Source: a virus
Length of the DNA: 31,253 nucleotides
Direction: 5' to 3' (one strand)
IMG/VR virus record: IMGVR_UViG_3300031999_005007
Coordinates: 1-31,253 of that record
Part shown: piece after piece, positions 6,140 to 13,196 of the stretch
Numbering within the stretch: the stretch's first letter is position 1
Layout: each line of letters starts with the position of its first letter
Notes under the pieces: generated by a model
Database searches by the model: none
Told to the model about the DNA's origin: nothing
The model's input: the letters and a program-made list of their open reading frames with translations, nothing else
Made by a program: the position numbers and the translations under genes

Positions 6140-6141
6140 AT
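6133..6141 (+). promoter_or_regulatory. TATA box with downstream CACACTC element
   Basis: TTTATAAAT overlaps the TAA that ends the preceding frame and lies about 25 bases before ATG 6162, giving a leaderless mRNA. GCACACTCTCTATTTTCTATG follows, closely matching the sequence at the same place in the integrase promoter. Confidence 0.7.
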
Positions 6142-6161
6142 ATGCACACTCTCTATTTTCT

Positions 6162-6605
6162 ATGACAAGAAAAGAGGGGGCAATAAGTATTTGCAGAGTT
6201 CCAAAACCTTTCAAGGAGGAAAGCAAGATTTGTTCATTCTGCTCAAAGAGAATATTTTTAAAAAGAGATAATTTTGTTCTTTTAGGAACTTACAACAGAG
6301 TTTCAAAACCTGATGATGAGGCATTCTTTCATTTTCAATGCTTTGTTGAATGGTATAACAACAAAGTTCTTGAAAAATCAAGAAATACTGTCAAGATGAT
6401 GCAACAGAAAGCATTGGGTTTATTCAATTCTCCAATGATACAAAATGTTCTTGCAGGAACTGTTGGAGGAGATGCATTGAGAAATATGCTCAATAAAGAT
6501 CTATCAGAGGAAAGCAAAGTAACCTTTATCAAAAGAGTTTCAGACAAAATTAAAGATGACAGAAAACAAAAAAGAGCAAAAAAGAGAAAAACAAAGATGC
6601 AATAA
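6162..6605 (+). CDS. Zinc-finger protein, 147 aa
   Basis: Residues 18-55 contain CSFCSKRIFLKRD and, after 30 residues, FFHFQCFVEWY: a C-C-H-C site like those of treble-clef or PARP-type fingers. The middle is helical with Gly/Ala (AGTVGGDALRNML) and the last 30 residues are strongly basic (KQKRAKKRKTK). A DNA-binding or nucleoid role is plausible. The start at 6162 is chosen because it sits at leaderless distance from a TATA box; a longer frame starting at 6117 would place the promoter inside the gene. The end overlaps the next gene by 50 bases in another frame. Confidence 0.75.
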   Translation: MTRKEGAISICRVPKPFKEESKICSFCSKRIFLKRDNFVLLGTYNRVSKPDDEAFFHFQCFVEWYNNKVLEKSRNTVKMMQQKALGLFNSPMIQNVLAGTVGGDALRNMLNKDLSEESKVTFIKRVSDKIKDDRKQKRAKKRKTKMQ

Positions 6606-6711
6606 TTGTGGATCTGCTTTGAACTATATAAGATTAAAAAGCAATCAGAGATGTTGCAGGAATTGTGGATTTATTGAGAATTTAAAAGAAAAAGAGGAGA
6701 AAAAGGCATGA
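6556..6711 (+). CDS. Zinc-ribbon mini-protein, 51 aa
   Basis: CNNC at about residue 15 and CRNC (within CCRNCG) at about residue 34 form a compact zinc ribbon flanked by Lys/Glu-rich helices. It starts inside the preceding gene in a different frame and stops in an ATGA overlap with the next, which supports it as a real cistron. Confidence 0.7.
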   Translation: MTENKKEQKREKQRCNNCGSALNYIRLKSNQRCCRNCGFIENLKEKEEKKA

Positions 6712-6932
6712 CTTCTAAAAAATCTCAATGTGATGTCTGTGGAAAAAACAGTTTAAAACCTTTTGGATGGCATTTGATAATTCCTCAAAAATTGAATGGC
6801 AAATTTATTTATCTCAATTTCTGCTCAAATGATTGTATTACAAAATATATTGAGGACAACATGTCTTTGATGTTCAGGGATCTCAATCTCATGGACATAA
6901 GATTGCAGAAATTGGAAAAGAGGTTGAAATAA
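6708..6932 (+). CDS. TRASH/MYM-like zinc-finger protein, 74 aa
   Basis: CDVCGK at about residue 8 and FCSNDCITKYIEDN at about residue 38 fit the C-x2-C ... F-C-S-x2-C pattern of TRASH or MYM-type fingers, followed by an amphipathic helix. These fingers bind metal or proteins. ATGA overlap with the gene upstream; the next gene begins one base after its stop. Confidence 0.75.
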   Translation: MTSKKSQCDVCGKNSLKPFGWHLIIPQKLNGKFIYLNFCSNDCITKYIEDNMSLMFRDLNLMDIRLQKLEKRLK

Positions 6933-6933
6933 T

Positions 6934-7668
6934 ATGGGAGATCCTGTTTCTTTTGCATCAGTAAATCCTCTTGCAAGTGTGAATTTGGGGGGATCAATGA
7001 CAACTTTTGCCTCAATAGGTCTTGTTCTTGCAATTGCAGTTGTGATTTTGGCATTGGCAGGGGCATTGATTTATTGGAGAGTTGTCAAGAAACAATATTG
7101 GATTAAAATTCATGTTTTCAAATTGATTGGGAATGTTCCAACAAGATTTGCAATTTATACTGCAAGAGAAGTTCCATTTGGAATGGCAGGGGATAAACTT
7201 TGGAAAGTTGCATCAGCAAGGATGATAAAATTAAAGGCAGTCAAATGGTTGCCTGTCGGAAAGATCCAGACTGCTCCAAGAGAATTTTGGTATTACATGA
7301 GAGAGGATGGAGAATGGGTTAATTTCCAAATAGGAGATTTGAACAAGATCTCAAAGGAAATGGGGATAAGATTTGTTCAAGAGGACATGAGATTGCAGAG
7401 ATTGGCAACAGAGAGATTGTTGGAGCAGAGGTTGATGAACAAAACCTTTTGGGAGAAATGGGGAACAACAATCATGATGATTATTGTTTTTCTTGTGGTT
7501 GCAATCTGCATGGTCATTATCTTTTATCAGTTCAGCAAAGTCATTGATAAAATGGGCTATATTGTTGATACACAGGATGCAACGACAAGGATTATTATCA
7601 AATACTGTGGAGGAAATATATTCAATGAAACATCAGGAGGAACACAAGGGTTAATCCCAATAAGTTAA
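6934..7668 (+). CDS. Bitopic membrane protein, 244 aa
   Basis: Two membrane helices, about residues 24-48 and 175-199, bracket a 125-residue soluble domain with several Trp/Tyr ([16 protein letters not shown]) that may be beta-rich and then helical. If both ends are outside, the middle is cytoplasmic; the basic VVKKQ after the first helix supports this. The C-terminal 45 residues after the second helix carry one Cys and several Thr/Asn. It is the largest conventional protein of this operon. I do not recognise a family; a membrane scaffold or virion protein are options. Confidence 0.8.
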   Translation: MGDPVSFASVNPLASVNLGGSMTTFASIGLVLAIAVVILALAGALIYWRVVKKQYWIKIHVFKLIGNVPTRFAIYTAREVPFGMAGDKLWKVASARMIKLKAVKWLPVGKIQTAPREFWYYMREDGEWVNFQIGDLNKISKEMGIRFVQEDMRLQRLATERLLEQRLMNKTFWEKWGTTIMMIIVFLVVAICMVIIFYQFSKVIDKMGYIVDTQDATTRIIIKYCGGNIFNETSGGTQGLIPIS

Positions 7669-7669
7669 T

Positions 7670-8092
7670 ATGAAATTTAAAAAAGGACATAAAGCATGGA
7701 ACAAAGGAATGAAAGATGTCAATGGAAGTAAAATAAGAGAAAGAAATCCTTTCTATAACAAAAAACATTCAGAGAGATCAAGAAAAATAATGAGTGAAAA
7801 AGCCAAATTGAGAATTGGAGAAAAAAACCCAAGATGGAATGGAGGTATAAGAATAACAAATAAATATATTCAGATTTTTTCTCCAAATCATCCATTCAAG
7901 AATGCAAAAGGATATGTTTTAGAACATAGATTAATCATGGAAAAACATTTAGGCAGAGTTCTTTTGCTATCAGAGATTGTTCATCATATCAATGGAGATA
8001 AGAAAGATAATAGAATTGAAAATTTAATGTTATTTTCAAATAAAAAAAATCATACAAAACATCATTGGGAGAAAAAACATGAATTGGATTGA
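7670..8092 (+). CDS. HNH homing endonuclease-like protein with NUMOD3-like motif
   Basis: A 140-residue basic protein. N-terminal [11 protein letters not shown] and a NUMOD3-like helix ([16 protein letters not shown]) should contact DNA; residues 84-128 are a classical HNH domain with [30 protein letters not shown] and a final His-rich NHTKHH. It is a free-standing endonuclease of the type that spreads between phage-like genes. The gene sits between two membrane-protein genes, one base after the upstream stop and overlapping the next start by 14 bases. It has one GATC in 423 bases. Twenty bases near its start are identical to the 3' half of the HNH gene at 27159. Confidence 0.9.
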   Translation: MKFKKGHKAWNKGMKDVNGSKIRERNPFYNKKHSERSRKIMSEKAKLRIGEKNPRWNGGIRITNKYIQIFSPNHPFKNAKGYVLEHRLIMEKHLGRVLLLSEIVHHINGDKKDNRIENLMLFSNKKNHTKHHWEKKHELD

Positions 8093-8444
8093 AAATTTTA
8101 TCATTCCAATTATAGAAATTGTTATTATTGGAGGGATAGTTCTCACAATTGCATTCTTTGTCTGCAAAGGATTTCATAATGCATGGACAAAGCAGACAAA
8201 GTTCTTTTTCAAATATAAGATCAAAAGAAAAAATTATCCTGAAACTATTGTGAAATGGTGTATAGATTGCATTGACAAAGGCATTGGATATTATGATGCG
8301 AAGAAAATGCTCATGATCAAGATGGTTGAACAAGATCAAATCAATGAAACTATGTTTATCTTTGATGAAATCTTAAAAGAAATAGGAAATAAAAAAGGGG
8401 GAAAATATGTTAAAAAATCAGAAATTGATTTGCCAAGAATGTAA
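8079..8444 (+). CDS. Single-pass membrane protein, 121 aa
   Basis: One helix at about residues 8-30 is followed by a 90-residue cytoplasmic domain with helices and two nearby Cys ([10 protein letters not shown]). No family recognised. Its last 12 codons lie under the start of the next HNH gene in another frame, so its C-terminus ([17 protein letters not shown]) may have been changed by insertion of that gene. Confidence 0.7.
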   Translation: MNWIENFIIPIIEIVIIGGIVLTIAFFVCKGFHNAWTKQTKFFFKYKIKRKNYPETIVKWCIDCIDKGIGYYDAKKMLMIKMVEQDQINETMFIFDEILKEIGNKKGGKYVKKSEIDLPRM

Positions 8445-8838
8445 AAAGGAATTTGTTGGTAGAAGAAATCCAAAATATTGTTCAAGGAAATGTTATAAAT
8501 CTTTTTATGAAAAGACACATCCTTATTATTACAAAGATTATCAATTAAAAAATAAAGAAAGATATGATCAAATCAAAAAAAGATGGAGAGAAAATAATAA
8601 GGAAAAATGTAATCTTTCTCAATATAAATATGAGAAAAAACATCCTGAAAAAAAGAAAGCAAGATCAAGAAGTTATTTGAAAAAAGATACTCATTGTTTT
8701 ATTTGTGGAATAAAAGAAAAATTAGAGTTTCATCATTCAGATTATGAAAAAGATATTGGCATTACATTGTGTTTTAAACATCATAGAGATATTCATAAAT
8801 TATTGAAAGGAGGTTTGAGAAAATGGGTGAAAGTTTAA
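8407..8838 (+). CDS. HNH-like endonuclease with N-terminal zinc finger
   Basis: A 143-residue, very Lys-rich protein. The N-terminus is a CQEC ... YCSRKCYKSFYE finger; the middle is a long basic helix; the C-terminal third has CFICGIKEKLEFHHSDYEKDIGITLCFKHHRDIH, a Cys-pair HNH arrangement. It overlaps the upstream gene by 38 bases and the downstream gene by 16. It is more AT-rich than its neighbours and has two GATC sites in 432 bases. Probable mobile nuclease; the catalytic Asn is not obvious. Confidence 0.8.
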   Translation: MLKNQKLICQECKKEFVGRRNPKYCSRKCYKSFYEKTHPYYYKDYQLKNKERYDQIKKRWRENNKEKCNLSQYKYEKKHPEKKKARSRSYLKKDTHCFICGIKEKLEFHHSDYEKDIGITLCFKHHRDIHKLLKGGLRKWVKV

Positions 8839-9200
8839 AGGATGTTATCAATAAATTAAAGGCAAAGCAACAAAACTCCTCCCAACAATTGAATAAGGTT
8901 GTTGAAAGCCCTGTTAAAGCAGTAATTCCTGCTGAAATAGAGGCAGAGGATGATGACTTTGATGATTTAGATGAGGAAAAGCCCAAAACACAGGAAAAAC
9001 CTGTTGTAGTGCCACAGCAAGAGATTTCAGAGGCAGAAAAAGAGCAGATGTCAAGAGAACAGCAGATCTTGATGGAAATAGAGATGTTGCAGAATAATGG
9101 CAGATATAGAGCAGAATTGCTCCATCAATTGCAGGAAATTAACAAAGCATTGGTTGTGATTGCAGGAGTTTTGGTTGATCTATCCAACAATGGCAAATGA
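8823..9200 (+). CDS. Acidic coiled-coil protein, 125 aa
   Basis: Three parts: a Lys/Gln-rich helix, a strongly acidic disordered linker (EAEDDDFDDLDEE, then a Pro/Gln segment), and a C-terminal helical half likely to form a coiled coil (EKEQMSREQQILMEIEMLQ). No Cys or membrane segment. It could be a scaffold or virion assembly factor, by composition only. AAAGGAGG lies eight bases upstream of the ATG, within the end of the HNH gene. Confidence 0.75.
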   Translation: MGESLKDVINKLKAKQQNSSQQLNKVVESPVKAVIPAEIEAEDDDFDDLDEEKPKTQEKPVVVPQQEISEAEKEQMSREQQILMEIEMLQNNGRYRAELLHQLQEINKALVVIAGVLVDLSNNGK

Positions 9201-9429
9201 AAAACTGAAAGAGGAAAAACTCATCTATTGTGAAGTTTGTGGTTGTGGGCATTATGGACAGGTCTGTCCTAATTGCACAAATCATAAGTTCAAGATTGAG
9301 GAACTCGAATATCAAAGAGAGAGCAATAGATTGTTCCATGAAAGAGAAATGGAAAGAGGCAGAATAAAAAGTGCAGAGATACGTCGAAGTCAAATGAGAC
9401 AAGGAAATAAAGAAGCATTTAAGTATTAA
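9190..9429 (+). CDS. Zinc-ribbon protein with helical tail, 79 aa
   Basis: CEVCGCGHYG and CPNC form a tight zinc ribbon in residues 14-29; the rest is a charged helix rich in Arg and Glu (EREMERGRIKSAEIRR). The ATG at 9190 overlaps the end of the upstream coiled-coil gene. The remainder of the protein resembles a DNA- or RNA-binding helix. Function unknown. Confidence 0.75.
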   Translation: MANEKLKEEKLIYCEVCGCGHYGQVCPNCTNHKFKIEELEYQRESNRLFHEREMERGRIKSAEIRRSQMRQGNKEAFKY

Positions 9430-9436
9430 TATCAAA

Positions 9437-9883
9437 ATGAAAAAATGTATCAATTGTAAAAAAGAAATTACCAAGAAAGCAAAAAGATGTAAATCTTGTT
9501 CCAACAGCAAAAATGGTTTAGGAAGAAAAGCATCTGAAAAAACAAAAAAAAGAATAAGCAATGGAATAAAAAATAATCTTCCATCTACTTCATTCAAAGA
9601 AGGAGAGCATCCTTGGAATTTCAAATTAAGAGGAGATATAAGATTAGCAAGAGGCAAAAGAAACAATAAATGGAAAGGAGATGAAGTAAGTTATGCAGGA
9701 TTGCATATCTGGGTTAAAAATAATTTAGGAAATCCTATAAAATGTGAGTTTTGTGGAAAAATAGAAACCAATAGAAGAAAAATTAATTGGGCAAATAAAT
9801 CTCATGAATATAAAAGAGATTTAAATGATTGGTTTGCTTTATGTGGTTTTTGCCATTATAAATATGATAGGGGATTAAGATGA
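9437..9883 (+). CDS. HNH-like endonuclease with NUMOD3-like motif
   Basis: A 148-residue basic protein. It starts with a CINCKKEITKKAKRCKSCSN zinc ribbon, has a NUMOD3-like helix (KASEKTKKRISNGIK) and ends with CEFCGKIETNRRKINWANKS, HEYKRDLNDWFALCGFCHYK: the same Cys-pair HNH plan as the gene at 3807. There is no GATC in 447 bases. It sits between two resident genes with a 7-base gap upstream and an ATGA overlap downstream. Probable free-standing homing endonuclease. Confidence 0.8.
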   Translation: MKKCINCKKEITKKAKRCKSCSNSKNGLGRKASEKTKKRISNGIKNNLPSTSFKEGEHPWNFKLRGDIRLARGKRNNKWKGDEVSYAGLHIWVKNNLGNPIKCEFCGKIETNRRKINWANKSHEYKRDLNDWFALCGFCHYKYDRGLR

Positions 9884-10173
9884 AAAATAAAGATTTTATT
9901 TATTTTTTAACTGTTGGACTTTGCCTTGCATTTATAGTCGGACTTTTGTTTTTCATGAGTTCCCAAACTGCCCAATGTGTCAAAAATCCTTTTGTTTATG
10001 GAGCATCTCACATGGGAAATGTTGAATGCTTATGCATTCAGTTCAATAATCCAACATGCCCTGCCCAATTCTCATTCAATGACACATCATTCATAGCAGA
10101 TCCAAAAGTGTGTGGAGGAACAGGATCTCTTTATCACAGAATTGATATTAAAGATCTCAATATTACCGATTGA
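9880..10173 (+). CDS. Exported Cys-rich protein with N-terminal membrane anchor
   Basis: A signal anchor (about residues 8-27) is followed by a 70-residue exported domain with five Cys (QCVKN, ECLCIQ, TCPAQF, VCGG), which could form disulfides outside the cell. No family recognised. A surface or virion role is inferred from topology. The ATGA overlap with the HNH gene sets the start. Confidence 0.7.
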   Translation: MKNKDFIYFLTVGLCLAFIVGLLFFMSSQTAQCVKNPFVYGASHMGNVECLCIQFNNPTCPAQFSFNDTSFIADPKVCGGTGSLYHRIDIKDLNITD

Positions 10174-10185
10174 AAGGGGGAGAAT

Positions 10186-10305
10186 ATGGAAAGAAAAGAC
10201 TTGCTCGTAAAACTTGAAAAGAAAAGAGATGCATTGGAGGAAAAGATGGATGAATTAGATTGCATGATTGATGCCCTGAATGAGCAGAAAACATTGGATG
10301 CATAA
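10186..10305 (+). CDS. Coiled-coil peptide, 39 aa
   Basis: A 39-residue peptide with an unbroken heptad-like pattern (LLVKLEKKRDALEEKMDEL) that should form a short coiled coil. AAAGGGGGAG lies just upstream of the ATG. It is the last gene of the rightward operon. Its final codons contain half of the inverted repeat at 10295-10311, so the next promoter overlaps its 3' end. Confidence 0.7.
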   Translation: MERKDLLVKLEKKRDALEEKMDELDCMIDALNEQKTLDA

Positions 10306-10311
10306 TATCCA
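10295..10311 (+). promoter_or_regulatory. Inverted repeat TGGATG-N5-TATCCA upstream of a TATA box
   Basis: TGGATG-CATAA-TATCCA is followed by CAACTATATAAAT. The same layout, TGGATA-N5-TATCCACA(A/T)CTAT(A/T)TAAA, occurs at 27889 before the putative major virion gene. Equal spacing of both half-sites to the TATA box suggests one shared DNA-binding regulator. Confidence 0.55.
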
Positions 10312-10315
10312 CAAC

Positions 10316-10324
10316 TATATAAAT
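10316..10324 (+). promoter_or_regulatory. TATA box with no gene downstream
   Basis: TATATAAAT in a context nearly identical to the promoter at 27911. Transcription would start near 10345 and meet a hairpin plus T-run at 10390-10437. There is no protein-coding frame in between, so a short RNA is the likely product. Confidence 0.5.
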
Positions 10325-10344
10325 TATTTCTGATTTTATATTAT

Positions 10345-10437
10345 ATCACCTCTTTTTATGTAAAGAATTTCTAAAAAGAAAGGAGAACAAGGAAAGCAAT
10401 CAAGTCTAAAATCTTGCACTACTTTCCTGCTCTTTTT
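10345..10437 (+). ncRNA. Candidate small RNA between convergent genes
   Basis: A stretch of roughly 93 bases from the predicted start of the promoter at 10316 to a T-run. Its first bases, ATCACCTCTTTTT, resemble the archaeal 16S 3' tail (ATCACCTCCT) and could pair with AAAGGAGG ribosome-binding sites, including that of the gene at 27997. The 3' half folds as AGGAAAG ... CTTTCCT followed by TCTTTTTT. It also overlaps, antisense, the last 30 bases of the integrase gene. Only the promoter and hairpin are seen; the RNA itself is inferred. Confidence 0.4.
10390..10437. terminator. Bidirectional hairpin terminator
   Basis: AGGAAAG (10390-10396) pairs with CTTTCCT (10422-10428), with an inner CAAG/CTTG stem. 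Rightward, T6 follows; leftward, a T-rich tract (TTGTTCTCCTTTCTTTTT) follows. It separates the rightward operon and small RNA from the leftward integrase gene, whose TAG lies in the loop. Confidence 0.6.
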
Positions 10438-11284
10438 TAAGAATATTTCCAATAGTTTCAATGCTTTCATTCTCTGATCTGTGCAGATAAATCTCTGTTG
10501 TTGCAAGGGATGAATGCCCAAGATAATTTTTGATATCTCTTATTGGAACCCCCATTCTTTCAAGTTCCGAACTTCTGAAATGCCTTAACTCATGAGTTCT
10601 GATATCTCTGCTCAATATCTGATGAGATCCTGTATGGACAACATTCCAAACATACCATTCAGAGATCTGCTTTCCATCTATTGTGAAAAGCAATGATGGG
10701 GAGTTCGCAAATGTTGTTATCTGCTCCATGTTCTCAAAATTATATTTCCTATTGTAATGATTAAAGATCCTTTCAGCAGTTTCAGGATTGATCAGGACAA
10801 TCCTTTCCTTATTTCTCTTGCCTTTGATTATCAGTTTGCAGAAATCATTAACATTCTCAATCCATTCAAGCCATTTGAAAGAATTGAGTTTGATTGTTGG
10901 AACTTCTGCTCTCCTCAATGCTCCTTGATAAAGCAGATCAAAGATCAATCCTTTCCTGAATGATTTTGAATAGAGATGAACTCTTAATGTGTCAATCTCC
11001 TCATTTGAAATATCTCTGATAATCCTTTGTTTGACTGCTCCTGTTCTCTTTGGAGGCATCTCAAAAGTTCTGTTTAATCCTGTCATCTCAAAGAAACTCA
11101 TCAATGCTCCTCTTATAATAGAATTGTTCCCTTTGTCTTGAATGAACTGATTAATGCTTTCTTGTGTGAGATTGGAAACATCAAGATCTCTGATCCAATA
11201 ACAATATAGATGGACTGTCTGTTTTGACAAGCCCTTTGTCTTTTCAAGGAACTCTTTGAACTCTGTGAGATGCTCTTGATCCAT
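10406..11284 (-). CDS. Tyrosine recombinase (integrase)
   Basis: A 292-residue protein of the XerC/D and archaeal integrase type, which joins or resolves DNA circles at specific sites. The N-terminal 85 residues are a SAM-like core-binding domain (LTEFKEFLEKTKGLSKQTV). The catalytic domain has all expected residues: R124 (GALRRAE), K156 (KGKRNKER), H231 and R234 (HELRH), H257 (LGHSS) and the nucleophile Y266 (TTEIYLH). It is complete and probably active. It has its own promoter at 11305 and is probably leaderless. It may insert the circle into the host chromosome or resolve multimers; no tRNA-like attachment site was recognised, so I cannot choose. Confidence 0.95.
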   Translation of the reverse strand: MDQEHLTEFKEFLEKTKGLSKQTVHLYCYWIRDLDVSNLTQESINQFIQDKGNNSIIRGALMSFFEMTGLNRTFEMPPKRTGAVKQRIIRDISNEEIDTLRVHLYSKSFRKGLIFDLLYQGALRRAEVPTIKLNSFKWLEWIENVNDFCKLIIKGKRNKERIVLINPETAERIFNHYNRKYNFENMEQITTFANSPSLLFTIDGKQISEWYVWNVVHTGSHQILSRDIRTHELRHFRSSELERMGVPIRDIKNYLGHSSLATTEIYLHRSENESIETIGNILKKEQESSARF

Positions 11285-11304
11285 GATAGAATATAGAGTG
11301 TGCG

Positions 11305-11314
11305 AATTTAAAAA
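11305..11314 (-). promoter_or_regulatory. TATA box of the integrase gene
   Basis: Read leftward: TTTTTTAAATTCGCACACTCTATATTCTATCATG. The TATA centre is about 25 bases before the ATG, so the mRNA is probably leaderless. GCACACTCTAT matches the promoter at 6133 and, in part, that at 14197. The rest of the 166-base gap up to 11450 holds only a leftward T7 run near 11390 that may end the ATPase operon. Confidence 0.65.
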
Positions 11315-11450
11315 ACTTTGGTTGGGGGGTTTTTAGACATGCCAATATAATGTAGATTATACCTGTTTTGCCTCAATTTGAAATAAAAAAAGATTGTATG
11401 AATGTTTATCTATGAAAATGCCCTGCTCTCCATGACTAAAATTGATTGAA

Positions 11451-11723
11451 TTAAGGGCTAATTAACTGAATTTTCAATACTTTATATGTTCCATTTGGAC
11501 AAAAAATCCTTATTCTATTGGGCAATCTATGTTTTGCTCCATGTTCTTTTCTTGACATACATTCTAAATTTTCTATTCTATTATCTTTCTTATCTCCATT
11601 GATATGATGGATGCAATGATCATCAGGAATTTTCCCATGATGCTTTTCCCAAATAATCCTATGTTCTTTTTGATTGTATTCTTTTGCTCTTTGATTAACT
11701 CCAATTTCAAAGTTACTCATCAT
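11451..11723 (-). CDS. HNH endonuclease-like protein, 90 aa
   Basis: A compact HNH domain: EHRIIWEKHHGKIPDDHCIH, then [17 protein letters not shown] and EHGAKHR. The His-His, Asn and final His are all present, so catalysis is plausible. It lacks a NUMOD module and is shorter than the others, but its [15 protein letters not shown] core is identical to the gene at 7670. It is coupled to the ATPase gene by an ATGA overlap and carries one GATC in 273 bases. Either of two adjacent ATGs (11723 or 11720) may be the start. Confidence 0.85.
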   Translation of the reverse strand: MMSNFEIGVNQRAKEYNQKEHRIIWEKHHGKIPDDHCIHHINGDKKDNRIENLECMSRKEHGAKHRLPNRIRIFCPNGTYKVLKIQLISP

Positions 11724-12757
11724 AAGCCCTCAAAATCCTGTGTTTCCTCTTTGTTCTTTGCCTTTTTATCCCAAAAGTAATATGAAAGTGAGGTTGGTTT
11801 ATTGCCTTTCCTTAACTCATTAACTATCCTGCTCCTCAATTGAGATGATGTCAATCCCATGCCCTCTGCAAAGCCATCAATGACATGCCCATTCCTCACT
11901 CCTCCATCAATCAATCTTTTAAAGATCCTTTGAAAAGGATCATCTGCATCAGTCAATTCAATTCCCATATCTTCTCTTAACACAACAGATCTCTTATCAT
12001 TCTTGATCTGCTGATACATTGCCTCTAATTTCTTTGACAAAGGAGGAAATCTGATCAATCCCCTGAATGTTGTGAGTTTGGAATAGTTTGGTCTTGTTAT
12101 TTTCCTCACAATCCATTCTCTCTCAATCTTTTCATTGGTTGCCTGATCCCATCTGTCTTTGCAATAGACAGTTTGATTGGGAGTATGAATGATTGCAACT
12201 CCTCTTTTCTTGACTGTGATTTTTATCTTGCATAAGTTCTTGATCTGATTGTCAAGGATTTGAAAAGCAGGAACACATGCGATTGTCAAATTCTCATGAT
12301 CCCTGAACATGTTAAGCATCTTGATGATGTCTTTCTGTTTCTCTGAATAGAAATCCCTGTTGAATGTGATGTTGATCATCTCATCAGGAATGGAGATTGA
12401 ATGCCATGATGCCAATGTTCTTTGCAACTCATCCTGTGTATAGATCAATGCTTTCTTTGGATGGAATGCATATTCTTTATTTGCTTTGAGAACAAGGATC
12501 TTTGTGATGAACTCATGCTCTGATAATCCCATTTTCTTTCCAACTCTTTCATAATAATATTCAACAGTTTCAAAATCCAATCTGTATAATCTTCTGAACT
12601 CCTGTGCAACTTTCATTGCAATTTCAAAGGCAAGAGTTGATTTTCCAATACCTGTTCCTCCCTCAATAACCATAAAGAGATCATATTTGTTGAGGAGAGT
12701 TGCAACAATTGTTGCCACAAGTTTCTTGAAATGCCATTTAAGGATAACTCTACTCAT
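11720..12757 (-). CDS. P-loop ATPase with C-terminal helix-turn-helix
   Basis: A 345-residue NTPase. Walker A is GGTGIGKST at residues 33-41; a Walker B-like hydrophobic run ending in DE (ALIYTQDE) is at 103-110. The last 80 residues (residue 260 onward) look like a winged or helical DNA-binding domain (MGLTSSQLRSRIVNELRKG). There are no membrane helices, so it is not FtsK- or VirB4-like in layout. It is best viewed as a viral or plasmid DNA-handling ATPase: genome packaging, partition or replication initiation are all open. The start overlaps the stop of the small membrane protein upstream (ATGA). Confidence 0.85.
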   Translation of the reverse strand: MSRVILKWHFKKLVATIVATLLNKYDLFMVIEGGTGIGKSTLAFEIAMKVAQEFRRLYRLDFETVEYYYERVGKKMGLSEHEFITKILVLKANKEYAFHPKKALIYTQDELQRTLASWHSISIPDEMINITFNRDFYSEKQKDIIKMLNMFRDHENLTIACVPAFQILDNQIKNLCKIKITVKKRGVAIIHTPNQTVYCKDRWDQATNEKIEREWIVRKITRPNYSKLTTFRGLIRFPPLSKKLEAMYQQIKNDKRSVVLREDMGIELTDADDPFQRIFKRLIDGGVRNGHVIDGFAEGMGLTSSQLRSRIVNELRKGNKPTSLSYYFWDKKAKNKEETQDFEGL

Positions 12758-12918
12758 TTCTTTCTACTCCAATAAACAACAAGAAAGCAAAGAATAACAG
12801 CAACTCCAATGACAATGGCAGGATAAATCCAAATTGGGATCTTGTTCAACATCTCAATTTGAACTGTTCCTCCACAATTGCATCCAATTGTTCTGCAACA
12901 TTCAGTTGAATTAAGCAT
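12754..12918 (-). CDS. Small single-pass membrane protein with Cys-rich N-terminus
   Basis: A 54-residue protein: an N-terminal segment with four Cys (ECCRTIGCNCGG), one transmembrane helix (about residues 28-49), and a short basic tail WSRKK. The basic tail suggests that the Cys-rich part is outside. Overlaps in both directions tie it to the zinc protein upstream and to the ATPase downstream, so it could tether the ATPase to the membrane; this is inference. Confidence 0.7.
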   Translation of the reverse strand: MLNSTECCRTIGCNCGGTVQIEMLNKIPIWIYPAIVIGVAVILCFLVVYWSRKK

Positions 12919-13072
12919 CTCTTTTCTCCTCTAATTCAGGATAATTAAAACCATAAGGGATTTTATGCTTATGATATTCATCCATACATTCAATGCAACA
13001 GAAACTCCCACAAGTGCAACAAAGAATATATTGAGTTGTTATGATCCTCTCACAATTTTTACATTTTCCCAT
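12911..13072 (-). CDS. Cys-rich zinc-finger mini-protein, 53 aa
   Basis: Eight Cys and two His within 40 residues (CKNC, CCTC, CCIEC, EYHKHK) resemble a B-box or RING-like cross-brace finger rather than a simple ribbon. It would bind two zinc ions. It overlaps its leftward neighbour by eight bases and its start lies within the end of the gene before it. Function unknown. Confidence 0.75.
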   Translation of the reverse strand: MGKCKNCERIITTQYILCCTCGSFCCIECMDEYHKHKIPYGFNYPELEEKRDA

Positions 13073-13196
13073 CTTTAATCTCCTCAATTTTTATGTCTTT
13101 TAGAAAAAGCATCCTTAAAGAATAAATCAAATATGCCTCAATCATCCCTTTATCATGTTTGTCATTCTCAATAATAAATTCAACTTTGTATTTCAT
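13059..13196 (-). CDS. Hypothetical protein, 45 aa
   Basis: A short protein that begins with a probable beta strand (KYKVEFIIEND) and continues as an amphipathic helix and a second strand, a layout seen in small ferredoxin-like or ribbon proteins. No motif allows assignment. It starts in an ATGA overlap with the methylase gene and ends over the start of the next zinc-finger gene. Confidence 0.6.
   Translation of the reverse strand: MKYKVEFIIENDKHDKGMIEAYLIYSLRMLFLKDIKIEEIKDGKM

Noticed and set aside
9139-9666. Leftward 175-codon open frame
   Set aside because: It lies opposite well-supported zinc-ribbon and HNH genes and reads as a hydrophobic, low-complexity shadow of their A-rich codons.
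10406-11450. tRNA-derived attachment site in or near the integrase gene
   Set aside because: No T-loop-like or other tRNA 3'-end sequence could be recognised there by eye.
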